From positions 1-36,913 of the forward strand of contig JALRDI010000103.1 of NCBI GenBank assembly GCA_023257035.1: DNA of 36,913 bases. Direction: 5' to 3'. The number at the start of each line of letters is the position of its first letter. The first letter of the stretch is position 1. Under the pieces are notes generated by a model. That model searched no databases. It worked only from the letters and a program-made list of their open reading frames with translations, and was not told the origin of the DNA. The translations under genes were made by a program, and so were the position numbers. The stretch is from Ilumatobacteraceae bacterium (GTDB lineage: Bacteria > Actinomycetota > Acidimicrobiia > Acidimicrobiales > Ilumatobacteraceae). Shown in pieces: positions 24,536 through 33,162 of the stretch.

Positions 24536-25264
24536 CCCAATGTGTTCGTACTCAATCGAGACCACCTCTGCGGTGGTGGACAATTCAGCCTGCAACTCTG
24601 CAACGAGACTGGCCGTGAGTCGGTCGTCCTCTTCGTGGGGAACTTTGGTGATGACAACGACCTTCCTTGACTCTTCGGGGCTGCCTTTCATCGAGCCGTC
24701 AGGAGAGGTCAGTACCGCTGCTGCGCGCTGTGGTGTGAGTCGTTCATAGGGACTGCAGGCTGCAACAGCCGCTACTCGTAGGGGGCGGTGGCATTGGTCG
24801 GCGATGACGCGACCGAGTGCGTCTGCACCTATCACGGCAAGCACCAACGTCGTTTGCGCTGGGAATACGGGCTCAAAATTTGCGGGAGCCTTAAACGGTC
24901 GATGTCGGGCTCCGTCGGCCTCTACGACGACGTTGTCGCACAGCGAAGCGTCACCGAACCAGTCATTGCACATTTCTGGTTGAACACCTATTGATTTTCG
25001 ATTTCGGACGGTTTGGCGCACGAATACAGGTTCTTGTTTGCGTCGATAGCGCAGAGCATCAAATGTCGGCCCCTCAATGACGGATAACCCGCCGGTTTGG
25101 TTCTCCCCCATTTTTGTTGTCGTCGTGGCAATCGTTGAACCTTGGAGAGTTCGAGCAAGTTGAAATAGCAGAGTCGACTTTCCACCACCGCCGACCAGCG
25201 AAATGAGTTCACGAGAATTCAACTGAAGTGCGTTAGCGAGGTGACTACTTGGGATGGGTGTCAT
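24533..25264 (-). CDS. yqeC: YqeC: accessory protein of selenium-dependent molybdenum hydroxylases
   Basis: P-loop protein of 243 residues from the YqeC family, a marker of the selenium-dependent molybdenum hydroxylase system. The nucleotide-binding loop is SLVGGGGKSTLLFQLARTL (P-loop 25-31). Also conserved are IATTTTKMG, VVVEADGARHRPFKAPANFEPV and the NTP-like region VAAVAACSPYERLTP. Its ATG overlaps the yqeB stop (ATGA). In E. coli, yqeB and yqeC lie together in the same large cluster as xdhD. Its exact biochemical step is not known; cofactor loading or labile-selenium handling is the standing idea. Confidence 0.9.
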   Translation of the reverse strand: MTPIPSSHLANALQLNSRELISLVGGGGKSTLLFQLARTLQGSTIATTTTKMGENQTGGLSVIEGPTFDALRYRRKQEPVFVRQTVRNRKSIGVQPEMCNDWFGDASLCDNVVVEADGARHRPFKAPANFEPVFPAQTTLVLAVIGADALGRVIADQCHRPLRVAAVAACSPYERLTPQRAAAVLTSPDGSMKGSPEESRKVVVITKVPHEEDDRLTASLVAELQAELSTTAEVVSIEYEHIG

Positions 25265-26079
25265 TGTTGAAGTTTCAGTCGCCAGATCGCTTCGACAACG
25301 CCTCCGCCAATCGCTAAGGCCTTATCGGAAATTTGGTGGCAGGCGGATGGGTCATTTCTTGGGTCGATATCAGCGATTTTCAACCCGACCGTTACGTTCG
25401 AATGATCGGCGATGAGTCCTCGAACCATTCCCGTAAACGGCGCCACAACCTCACAACGTTCTTGGCCTTGGATGAAGCCCAATGGCGTTTCCGCTTCCAC
25501 CCAATCACCGATGTTCGAGAGCCACTCAACTACGCCATTCTCAGGCGCTCGAATGACGCGCTCTGATGACTTGCCTTCAATGACACCTGGACTCCCGGTG
25601 TTCGGTTCTGCCGAACCATCAAAAATGACTCGCCCAAGTCGATGGCCTCTCATGGTTTCGATAGCCGCATCGCAATGCTCGCCAACGACGAAACCCGGAC
25701 CGAGTCCGACGACGATCGGGGCATCGGAAATTGTCGTGTCAAGCGGACGTTTTGCGAGACGACAGTCAATTACAGCCGCGATGTTGTCGAGATCACCGAT
25801 ATCAGCGAGTGTGGGAGCAATGATGACGGGAATCTCGCCCAATTCCCAACTCCCGTATACGGCTGAGTCGTTCTCGCACTTTCGTCCGATGAGACCCTCG
25901 ACGCTCGTCACGCCATCTGTGATCGCCGTTGAGAGCGACACTGTTCGACGAATTGAAAGTGGCGAAGAAAGTTCCGTGACGAGCACACGAAATCCGCAGT
26001 GGTGAAGGCGCCATGCAACACCGGTGGCGATGTCGCCACCGCCGCGAAGAACGATGAGGTCATCGTGTGCTGGTCGCAC
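25261..26079 (-). CDS. yqeB: YqeB: accessory protein of selenium-dependent molybdenum hydroxylases
   Basis: Protein of 272 residues. A Rossmann-like N-terminus has the signature VLRGGGDIATGVAWRLHHCG. The middle includes IDCRLAKRP and VVGLGPGF. The C-terminal part is a biotinyl/lipoyl-like barrel (RAPENGVVEWLSNIGDWVEA, VVAPFTGMVRGLI). This order is that of the EF2563/YqeB family. GTG 26079 is chosen because GAGG lies upstream and upstream in-frame codons are only shadow sequence of xdhC. It overlaps the xdhC gene by 20 nt. With YqeC, it is the strongest clue that this operon's hydroxylase is of the selenium-dependent type. Confidence 0.9.
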   Translation of the reverse strand: MRPAHDDLIVLRGGGDIATGVAWRLHHCGFRVLVTELSSPLSIRRTVSLSTAITDGVTSVEGLIGRKCENDSAVYGSWELGEIPVIIAPTLADIGDLDNIAAVIDCRLAKRPLDTTISDAPIVVGLGPGFVVGEHCDAAIETMRGHRLGRVIFDGSAEPNTGSPGVIEGKSSERVIRAPENGVVEWLSNIGDWVEAETPLGFIQGQERCEVVAPFTGMVRGLIADHSNVTVGLKIADIDPRNDPSACHQISDKALAIGGGVVEAIWRLKLQQ

Positions 26080-26830
26080 GTACAACCTCGGCGATGATGC
26101 TGATGGCAATCTCCTCTGGAGTTTCGGCGCCGATTTCAAGGCCAATCGGGGTCGAAATTCTTTCGACGTCAGATTCCGTGCATCCCGCCTGCAACAGCGC
26201 CTCTTTCGTTGTGCCCCACCTACGAGCACTACCCATCAAGCCGATGTAGGCAGCCTCTTGGGAAACGATCAGCGGTACCAGTTCAACGTCGAGCGCCACG
26301 TTTCTCGTGACCATCACGATTGCTGCCCGTGAATCGAGAGGAATTTCTGAGAGAGCAGACTGAAGGTCGCCACTATGTCCGTTGACGCCATCAGGCATTG
26401 CCGAAAGTTGCTCGGCGCGGTCGTCCCATAGGTGAACACTCCACCCGCTCCATTTCGCGAGTTCAGCGACGGCCTTTCCAACATGTCCAGCGCCAATGAC
26501 AAGAAGTGTTGCGGTGTCCATATATGGCTCAACGTAGACGTCCATCTCTCCTCCGCACACACCGGGGTCACCTGTTGAGGGGTCCACAAGGCGATAGTTA
26601 ACGAGTCGTGGCTGGCCATCGGCCATGGCGGCCATGGCTTCATTGATCACCCTTGCTTCCATTTCGCCGCCACCGACTGTTCCCTCTCGGCTTCCATCAT
26701 CGAGGATGAGCATCGAAGCACCCACTCGCCGCGGAACAGAACGGTCAGTTCGAACGACAGTTGCAATTGCCGCCTTTTGGCCAGACTCGACGGCGTTCAA
26801 TGCTTGCGCAACGAGTTCTATCGACCCCAC
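26060..26830 (-). CDS. XdhC-family molybdenum hydroxylase maturation protein
   Basis: XdhC-type chaperone that binds sulphurated molybdenum cofactor and inserts it into xanthine-dehydrogenase-like enzymes. It has 256 residues. The N-terminal XdhC/CoxI domain has AIATVVRTDRSVPRRVGASM and GTVGGGEMEARV. The C-terminal Rossmann domain has LLVIGAGHVGKAVAELAKWSGW, YIGLMGSARRW and IGLEIGAETPEEIAISI. The start is a GTG at 26830 overlapping the upstream amidohydrolase gene by 13 nt. Family assignment is secure; it most likely serves the enzyme encoded at 28126-31074. Confidence 0.93.
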   Translation of the reverse strand: MGSIELVAQALNAVESGQKAAIATVVRTDRSVPRRVGASMLILDDGSREGTVGGGEMEARVINEAMAAMADGQPRLVNYRLVDPSTGDPGVCGGEMDVYVEPYMDTATLLVIGAGHVGKAVAELAKWSGWSVHLWDDRAEQLSAMPDGVNGHSGDLQSALSEIPLDSRAAIVMVTRNVALDVELVPLIVSQEAAYIGLMGSARRWGTTKEALLQAGCTESDVERISTPIGLEIGAETPEEIAISIIAEVVRATSTR

Positions 26831-28122
26831 AACCGACTCGCTTCCTCCCTGACTCGTGCCGTGGAGCGCTCAACGTCGATGCCAAGCACTTCTTTGTTTC
26901 GTACGCGCCACTCCCCTGCAACCATGACGTCTCGCACATGGTGCCCACTTCTCCAGAGCACCAATTGGTCGGCAATGGTTGACGGATCAATCGGCGTCGG
27001 TACGTCAATTTCAACGATTTGAAGATCGGCTATCCAATCAGGCTCAAGTCGACCCAAATTTTTGAGCCCAAGGGCTTGGGCTCCGCCTTCAGTTGCCATC
27101 TGGAGCACTTGGTGAGCTGGCGTGGACGATGGGTCAAGAAGTCGCGCCTTTTGCAGCCAGAACGCCCCTCGCATCACTTCGAACATGTCGTTGACATAGC
27201 CGTCAGTACCTAAGCCCACCGTGACGCCTTTGGACAGAAGTTCCGATATCGGAGCGATGCCCCCTCCAACTTCACAATTGGATAGTGGCATGTGACTCAC
27301 TCGAGTGTCACTGTTTGCAATGATGTCGAGTTCGCCGCTTGTCATCTGGACGCATTGGCTTGCGAGAAATGATGAACTTGTAACTCCGAGGTCTCGATAG
27401 AACGCCATCGTGTCGCAACCAAGATGTTCACGTGCCCAGTTTCCCTCGTGAGTGCCTTCGTTGCAGTGGGCGTGAAACCACGTATTTCTTGACCGGGCTT
27501 CCGCGGCCGCACGCTCGATGAATGATGATGAGCAGGTGAATACCGTGTGCCACGACATTGCGCCCGAGATGAGGTCATCGCCTTGATGTTGGTCGATGAA
27601 ATCGATGTTCTCTCTCAGTGAGAGCTCTGCGATCTCTGCGCCGGCGCGCTCGGTCGCCTCAAAGCTGAAGATCCCTCGGAGTCCGGCTCGACGGCATTGT
27701 TCTGCTTCTGTCTCGAGCACGCCGCTCAATGCTCCTGGGGCCTCGCAAATGTCAAAGAACGTTGTGGTCCCGGTTCGCAGCATCTCTGCGCAAACCCATT
27801 CAGAGGCTGCCGCAATCATCTGCTGATCAAGTCTGTCCTCAACTTGTGGCCACCAATAATCATCAAGAAAACTCTCAAAGCCGATGGGCGGTGTCTGAAC
27901 AACGATGCCATGAGCGAGCGTGCCATAGAGGTGGACGTGCGTGTTGACGAATCCGGGCAGGACAGCGCACCCGGATGCATCAATTACTTCTTCACCTGGA
28001 AATGTGGCGATGAGTTCGGACGCCGGGGCGATCGCGCTAACAGCGCCGTTGTCGATGCGAATTGCAACTGACGCCTCGGCATGTTCTGCCGATGTCACCA
28101 ACCAGTCAGGGCAGATAATCAT
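26818..28122 (-). CDS. Amidohydrolase/deaminase (SsnA/TRZ-ATZ-like)
   Basis: Metal-dependent deaminase of the amidohydrolase superfamily, 434 residues. Metal ligands are H62 and H64 in GFVNTHVHLYGT, a histidine in WFHAHCNEGTHEG, SHMPLSNCEVGGGIAP, and the aspartate in VGLGTDG. The family includes SsnA, guanine deaminase, S-adenosylhomocysteine deaminase and triazine hydrolases. In E. coli, ssnA sits beside the xdhD-type hydroxylase genes, as here. It lies 3 nt after the hydroxylase gene, so it most likely deaminates the hydroxylase's substrate or product. The exact substrate is not readable. Confidence 0.9.
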   Translation of the reverse strand: MIICPDWLVTSAEHAEASVAIRIDNGAVSAIAPASELIATFPGEEVIDASGCAVLPGFVNTHVHLYGTLAHGIVVQTPPIGFESFLDDYWWPQVEDRLDQQMIAAASEWVCAEMLRTGTTTFFDICEAPGALSGVLETEAEQCRRAGLRGIFSFEATERAGAEIAELSLRENIDFIDQHQGDDLISGAMSWHTVFTCSSSFIERAAAEARSRNTWFHAHCNEGTHEGNWAREHLGCDTMAFYRDLGVTSSSFLASQCVQMTSGELDIIANSDTRVSHMPLSNCEVGGGIAPISELLSKGVTVGLGTDGYVNDMFEVMRGAFWLQKARLLDPSSTPAHQVLQMATEGGAQALGLKNLGRLEPDWIADLQIVEIDVPTPIDPSTIADQLVLWRSGHHVRDVMVAGEWRVRNKEVLGIDVERSTARVREEASRLWGR

Positions 28123-28125
28123 TGG

Positions 28126-31074
28126 CTACGAGGTGGCTGCTGATGAGTTCATTGCTCGCCAGACTCGCTCCGGGGTGAACGGAATCTCGTTGATCGAGAC
28201 ACCGACGGCGTTCTGAAGTGCATGTCGAAGAGCTGGAGCCACACCATCTTTTGGAATTTCTGCAACCGCTTTCGCGCCAAATGGCCCGCTGTCTTCCATG
28301 GTTTGCACGAGATACACGGCAGTTTCGGGCATTTCATCAGCTCGATAGATGTGATACGGCCCGAACGAATCGTTGATCATCTTGCCGTTGTCATCGAATG
28401 CGTATTCCTCGCAATGGGCGTACCCCAGCGCTTGGAGCATTCCGCCTTCAACTTGGCCTGATGCTGTCACCGGATTAATCGCCACACCACAGTCGACAGC
28501 CATGGCCATCTTCTTTACCGTGACCTGACCGGTGTCAATGTCGACCTCAATCTCGATGACTTGTGCCGCAAACGGAGGCGGGCACTCGGGCGACACGTAT
28601 GAGGCGGTACCCATGATCTGTTCCTGCTCTTGGGTGTGCAGCGAGTCAAGTGCGATGTCTTCCATAGAAACGGAACGACCATCTGGTGCGTACGCACGGC
28701 GGTCTCGCAGCTCGATAGAACAGGGTTGCTCGACTCCAAGAAGCATTGCGGCACGTTCTTTGATGCGCTCGCGAGCGGCCTCTGCTGCTCTCATTGCAGC
28801 GGTCCCGGAGATGTACGTCGTTGACGAGGCGTATGCCCCTGTGTCAAACGGTGTCATATCTGTGTCGCTCGAGTACACCTTGATGTCATCGAGTGGTACT
28901 CCAAGTACCTCTGCCGCAATCTGTCCGAGAACCGTGTCGGCACCAGTGCCCAGGTCGGTTGCCCCAACAAGCATGTTGAACGACCCGTCATCGTTCAACT
29001 TGATTGAGCATCCACCCATGTCGAGGAATGGGATGGCGGTTCCATGCATGCAATAGGCAAACCCAAGACCACGCCGAATGTTTGGTCGATCGCTTGGCTG
29101 ACGCCACTCAGGATCATCACGACGGTGCCATTCGATTTCACGAAGTGCTTGAGCGACGCACTCTTCTAGGCCAGTTGAGAGCACTCGGGGGTATTCATCG
29201 AGTTCTTCGTCGCTTGCTGCGCGTTCACCAAGGTGCGGTGCGATATTCAGTTCATCGCCAAGGCGCAGCCAGTTCTTACGCTTGAACTCGATCGAGTCGA
29301 AGCCGAGCTCGGCTGCGATGTCATCCATGTGGGCTTCAAGAGCGAATTCTGCCTGCGGTGCGCCGTATCCGCGATATGCACCGGGAACCGGAATGTTGGT
29401 GTACACCACATCACAACGGAACCTCTTGTTTGGGGCGTTGTACTGCGTGAGTCCTCGAAGTCCGGCCACAGTTTGAACCGTGTATCCATGCGTGCCGTAT
29501 GGGCCGGTATTTCCAATGATGTAGAGGTCTTGTGAAACCAATTTTCCTTCATCGTCAACCACTGTGGTGAACGTGAGCGTCTGCGGATGTCGCGTGCGGC
29601 TCCCGATGAATTCCTCTGAGCGATCAAGTTCAAGGCGAACCGGACGACGCGTTGCCTGAGCAAGGTGCCCGACGATGTCTTCAATGAGCATCTCTTGCTT
29701 CGCGCCAAACCCTCCCCCGATTCGAGGCTTCACGACGCGGATGTCCTTGATGTCTCGGTCAAGCAGAGGAGCAACCATACGTCGAGCGTGGAACGGAACC
29801 TGCGTGGCTGTGCGAATGACGAGACGCTCATCTTCGTCAAGCCAGGCGATCGAGATGTGCGGTTCAATCGGACACTGTTGCACCTGGTGCACCCTGAATG
29901 TCTGGGTGAACACATGGTGACCATTTGCTTCAGCTCGTTCAACCGCTCCAACAGGATCATTTCGTCGAGCTGCAATGTGATGCACGATATTTCGGTCACG
30001 GTCGTGAATTTCGACGGTGTCGCTCTCGTCGTGAATCACCACAACGCCGTCTGCCATCGAATCACGCTCATCGAAAATTGCTGGTAGCACTTCGTAGGTG
30101 ACGTTGATGAGTGAGCAGGCGTGGGCGGCAATCTCTGGTGATTCTGCCGCAACGACAGCGACTCGGTCACCGACGTGGCGAACCTTGTTATCAAAACTCA
30201 CTTGATCGTGCGGGTGGGGGTTCGGCCATGACTGGCCACCAGAGGCATATTTCACCCTGGGAGTGTTTTTGTAATGGAGAACTTCATGCACGCCAGGGAG
30301 TGATCGTGCCCCCGAATCATCAATATCGAGAATTCGAGCATGCGCGTGTGGGCTCCGTAACACTTTTGCGTAGAGCATGTTGCGCAGCTCAATGTCATCG
30401 GTAAATGCGGGATTTCCCTTGGCGAGACGAATCGCATCCACTTTGATTTCTGGCTTACCGACGACTGCCATCTCTGGTACGTCGCGAGATGGAATAACCC
30501 GTGGCACCGCAGCCGGAGCGACCGGTGGTGTATCGGATGGGTCGTATTCAGATGGTTCTCCTCCCTGGGTGAGTGAAGGAAGAATCACTGGAGCGAATGG
30601 CGCCGTTTCCTCTCCTCGCAGCACCGCCGCTGCACGGTGAATTGCTTCGACCGGCTTGACGTATGCGGTCTCTCTGTCGAGAATCCCTGAGAGCATGTCA
30701 CGAATTTGCGCCTCGGTTGGCGAGGGAGATTCATTTAGTAATGCGAGTGTTCCGAGCACCATTGCGCCGGCTGAATAACCAGACTGGAACGCTCCTGCAG
30801 CAACGAATGCGGCCTGAATTGGATGAAGTTCTGCACTCGTATTGAGAGACTCAACTGTGACGACCTCATGTCTGTCTGCTTGGACAGCAAGAATCACATC
30901 GCTACTTGCAAGACGGCCATCAAAAAGAACAGCACCGGCACCGGTCTCGCCGCTGTCAGAGCCGTAATGAACGCTGAACATTCCTTGGGAACGAAGAAAT
31001 GTGCGGAGTGTGTCGTGCACTTCACACTGGCCGTGCACGGTTCGCCCGTTGAGGGTAAGGGTGATCTGAGTCAC
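28126..31074 (-). CDS. XdhD-like molybdenum hydroxylase, Mo-binding subunit with a degenerate ferredoxin domain
   Basis: Large subunit (982 residues) of a xanthine-dehydrogenase-family enzyme that hydroxylates an N-heterocycle at a Mo centre. Residues 1-138 keep the fold of the double [2Fe-2S] domain, but all eight cluster cysteines are replaced (S39, T44, G47, D59, S98, S101, D133, E135). E. coli XdhD shows the same kind of loss. From about 200 the Mo-cofactor domains are intact: SPHAHARI, GGQSWPNPHP, QQCPIEPHIS, GGGFGAKQE, GAYRGYGAPQAEFALE, GATDLGTGADTV and GPFGAKAVAE with the catalytic glutamate near 939. The GTG start overlaps the FAD-subunit stop (GTGA). The YqeB/YqeC neighbours imply a labile-selenium enzyme. 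The substrate (purine-like?) is inferred. Confidence 0.92.
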   Translation of the reverse strand: MTQITLTLNGRTVHGQCEVHDTLRTFLRSQGMFSVHYGSDSGETGAGAVLFDGRLASSDVILAVQADRHEVVTVESLNTSAELHPIQAAFVAAGAFQSGYSAGAMVLGTLALLNESPSPTEAQIRDMLSGILDRETAYVKPVEAIHRAAAVLRGEETAPFAPVILPSLTQGGEPSEYDPSDTPPVAPAAVPRVIPSRDVPEMAVVGKPEIKVDAIRLAKGNPAFTDDIELRNMLYAKVLRSPHAHARILDIDDSGARSLPGVHEVLHYKNTPRVKYASGGQSWPNPHPHDQVSFDNKVRHVGDRVAVVAAESPEIAAHACSLINVTYEVLPAIFDERDSMADGVVVIHDESDTVEIHDRDRNIVHHIAARRNDPVGAVERAEANGHHVFTQTFRVHQVQQCPIEPHISIAWLDEDERLVIRTATQVPFHARRMVAPLLDRDIKDIRVVKPRIGGGFGAKQEMLIEDIVGHLAQATRRPVRLELDRSEEFIGSRTRHPQTLTFTTVVDDEGKLVSQDLYIIGNTGPYGTHGYTVQTVAGLRGLTQYNAPNKRFRCDVVYTNIPVPGAYRGYGAPQAEFALEAHMDDIAAELGFDSIEFKRKNWLRLGDELNIAPHLGERAASDEELDEYPRVLSTGLEECVAQALREIEWHRRDDPEWRQPSDRPNIRRGLGFAYCMHGTAIPFLDMGGCSIKLNDDGSFNMLVGATDLGTGADTVLGQIAAEVLGVPLDDIKVYSSDTDMTPFDTGAYASSTTYISGTAAMRAAEAARERIKERAAMLLGVEQPCSIELRDRRAYAPDGRSVSMEDIALDSLHTQEQEQIMGTASYVSPECPPPFAAQVIEIEVDIDTGQVTVKKMAMAVDCGVAINPVTASGQVEGGMLQALGYAHCEEYAFDDNGKMINDSFGPYHIYRADEMPETAVYLVQTMEDSGPFGAKAVAEIPKDGVAPALRHALQNAVGVSINEIPFTPERVWRAMNSSAATS

Positions 31075-31778
31075 GACAATGCTCCGATCACTCGTTCACT
31101 GAGTTTGACGGCGAGATGGTGGCGATACTCACTGCTACCTCGGAAATCGTCGATTGGAATGATGTGCTCGACTTCGTCGACAGACGACACAGCGACCGGG
31201 GCAGAACTCACGCCGGTAAGAGAGATGATGAGCCCGTTCGCAGTAGCCCTACCCATCGCGGCGACGATGGGGGTATCCATTGGAGTCCGCCCGGTGTGCT
31301 CGAATGCCCAGCTTCCCGATGTATCGACATCGACTGCGACAATTAGGCCACGCGGATCTGAGAGGAACTTGACGAGATCTCGTATTTCCCCGTCATCAGT
31401 TTCAACAGTCGCAGAAGATGCGAGCAGCGCCGCAACAACAAGATTCTCACTTCCGGCAACAGCAACAGATCCTCCAACGGTCCCTATCGTCCGCAACGTT
31501 GATGGGAGTTCCCGTCGTGCGGCTTCACTGAGAAGATCGCCGTCAAAGGCTCCCACTACCTCAGAGAGGCGAACCATTGCCCCAATGGTGGCATGTGAGT
31601 TGTTGCGTGTCATCGAATCAAGTCCGAGCGACTGAAGATCAACGCCAATCAAGTCAGAACGGGACCGGTCAGCGTTAAGAACGGTTCCTCCTGCAAGAGG
31701 AACATGATGAGGCTGAGCAAGCAGGGAAACTGCTTCGCTCAACGTGTTGGGGCGGTGGTATCCGACAAGTAATGGCAC
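31071..31778 (-). CDS. FAD-binding subunit of the molybdenum hydroxylase (YgfM/CoxM-like)
   Basis: FAD-binding domain of the xanthine dehydrogenase/CO dehydrogenase medium-subunit family, which passes electrons from the Mo centre to an acceptor. It has 235 residues, shorter than the usual 260-290. Conserved FAD-contact segments are VPLAGGTVLNADR (phosphate loop) and LRTIGTVGGSVAVAGSENL. The start YHRPNTLSEAVSLLA is typical. GTG 31778 is the start; GAGGG lies two bases upstream and a TAACTT box 7 nt away. It resembles YgfM, the partner of E. coli XdhD. No Fe-S subunit accompanies it. Confidence 0.88.
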   Translation of the reverse strand: MPLLVGYHRPNTLSEAVSLLAQPHHVPLAGGTVLNADRSRSDLIGVDLQSLGLDSMTRNNSHATIGAMVRLSEVVGAFDGDLLSEAARRELPSTLRTIGTVGGSVAVAGSENLVVAALLASSATVETDDGEIRDLVKFLSDPRGLIVAVDVDTSGSWAFEHTGRTPMDTPIVAAMGRATANGLIISLTGVSSAPVAVSSVDEVEHIIPIDDFRGSSEYRHHLAVKLSERVIGALS

Positions 31779-31791
31779 GCCCTCGAAGTTA
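31779..31791 (-). promoter_or_regulatory. Possible internal leaderless promoter (-10 TAACTT) overlapping a stop codon
   Basis: On the minus strand TAACTT (31791-31786) begins with the TAA stop of the upstream amidohydrolase and ends 7 nt before the GTG at 31778. Chance cannot be excluded, because the stop codon supplies TA. Confidence 0.3.
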
Positions 31792-33162
31792 GCCCAGACG
31801 AGTGGAAATGCCCGCCTGCTGGAAGAGGGATGCAGCAGCAGACTTCGCCTGCTCGACTGCCTCGGCGATCGGAACAGAATGATGTTCGCCGTTTGCCACT
31901 ACGCGATTTCCTCGCACAAACACATCTCGCACATGTTGTGGGGCGCAGTTGAACACGATCGCACTCGGCACCCTATGTACTGGGGCAACTGCAGGGTGGT
32001 CGAGATTCACGACCACTAGGTCGGCTTCACGCCCTTCTTCGATTCTCCCGAGTCGATCTGACTCTCCGAAGGCCCGGGCACCTCCGACGCACGCCATTTC
32101 AATCGCCTCTTCGGGCTGTAACGCCATTGCGTTCAATTGGTGCACCTTTTGCAGCAGTACAGATATTTTCATCGCTTCGAAAAGGTCTTGACGATTATTA
32201 GAACCGGATCCGTCGCTTGCGAGAGCAACGGTGATGCCGCGTTCGCGCATGTCGAGGACCCGAGCAACACCTGATGCCAAGTACATATTTGAAACCGGGC
32301 AGTGCACCACCACAGCATCGGTTCGCGCAATGGCATCAAGTTCGGAGTCCTCTAGCCAGACTGAATGGGCGAGTTGGACGTCAGGGGCGAGTGCCCCCAC
32401 GCTTTCGAGCCAGGGAACATGACGCATTCCGCGTTCTTCGATACTCATCTCAACTTCGATGGCGGTCTCAGCACAATGAACATGAGTTCCCCGGCCCCAC
32501 GAACGCGCTGCGCCAATGGTTTCGGTCATTGCTTCATCAGAACAGCCCCACGGGATGAGTGGCCCGAGTTCGATCTTTATGCGTCCGTCATGCCCGTCCC
32601 ACTTATCAAAGGCTTGTTTGGCTCGCCGTATGGCAGTCGCCGCATCCTCTGCAAGCGGTTCGTGATAGTTCCGGTCGGCCCAGCCATGAGCAAGAAGAAG
32701 ACGAATTCCGAGTTCGTCGGCCGCTCGACAGACTGCATCGTCGATGAGGTCTCCCTCTGACCCTGGGTGGACATATTGATGATCGATGACGCTGGTGCAA
32801 CCCGTCAGCAGGTTCTCAAGCAGCCCGATTCTCGCCGCGTGATAGGCGATTTCAGGAGTGATGTGCTCAGCCGCTGGCCAAATGCAGTCGCGTAGCCAGT
32901 CGAGTAGTGGGCGATCATCGGCTAGGCCTCGAAAGAATGATTGGAAAAGATGGGTATGGGCATTTGTCATGCCGGGCATTACTGCGCAGCCGTTGGCGGA
33001 AATTACTTCACTGGCAGATGAGAGAAGATCACCTGATGGTTCACCGTTCCCGACTTGGGTGATCGTTCCATCGGTTATGAGAATCCAACCGGGATCAAGT
33101 ACCTCTGCCGTCTCGTTGACGGTGACGACAGCACCTCCGTGAATCAGGGTCGTCTTAGTCAT
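31789..33162 (-). CDS. Amidohydrolase of the TRZ/ATZ type (8-oxoguanine-deaminase-like)
   Basis: Metal-dependent deaminase, 457 residues from ATG 33162. Metal ligands are H69 and H71 in GMTNAHTHLFQSFFRGL, a histidine in THVHCAETAIEVEM, LAHSVWLEDSELDAI, and the aspartate in ALASDGSGSNNRQDLFEAM. The FFRGLADDRPLLDWL segment and the SGSNNR loop recall 8-oxoguanine deaminase and hydroxyatrazine hydrolase relatives. It is distinct from the amidohydrolase at 26818. Its ATG overlaps the LLM gene stop by 8 nt. Deamination of a purine or azapurine is likely but not proven. Confidence 0.88.
   Translation of the reverse strand: MTKTTLIHGGAVVTVNETAEVLDPGWILITDGTITQVGNGEPSGDLLSSASEVISANGCAVMPGMTNAHTHLFQSFFRGLADDRPLLDWLRDCIWPAAEHITPEIAYHAARIGLLENLLTGCTSVIDHQYVHPGSEGDLIDDAVCRAADELGIRLLLAHGWADRNYHEPLAEDAATAIRRAKQAFDKWDGHDGRIKIELGPLIPWGCSDEAMTETIGAARSWGRGTHVHCAETAIEVEMSIEERGMRHVPWLESVGALAPDVQLAHSVWLEDSELDAIARTDAVVVHCPVSNMYLASGVARVLDMRERGITVALASDGSGSNNRQDLFEAMKISVLLQKVHQLNAMALQPEEAIEMACVGGARAFGESDRLGRIEEGREADLVVVNLDHPAVAPVHRVPSAIVFNCAPQHVRDVFVRGNRVVANGEHHSVPIAEAVEQAKSAAASLFQQAGISTRLG

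Noticed and set aside
28126..31074. Ordinary three-domain xanthine dehydrogenase
   Set aside because: The [2Fe-2S] cysteines are all missing and YqeB/YqeC are present, which fits the XdhD/selenium-dependent type better.
30823..31635. Long open frame on the plus strand opposite the hydroxylase and FAD subunit genes
   Set aside because: It is antisense to two genes with strong family motifs, and its translation has no recognisable domain.
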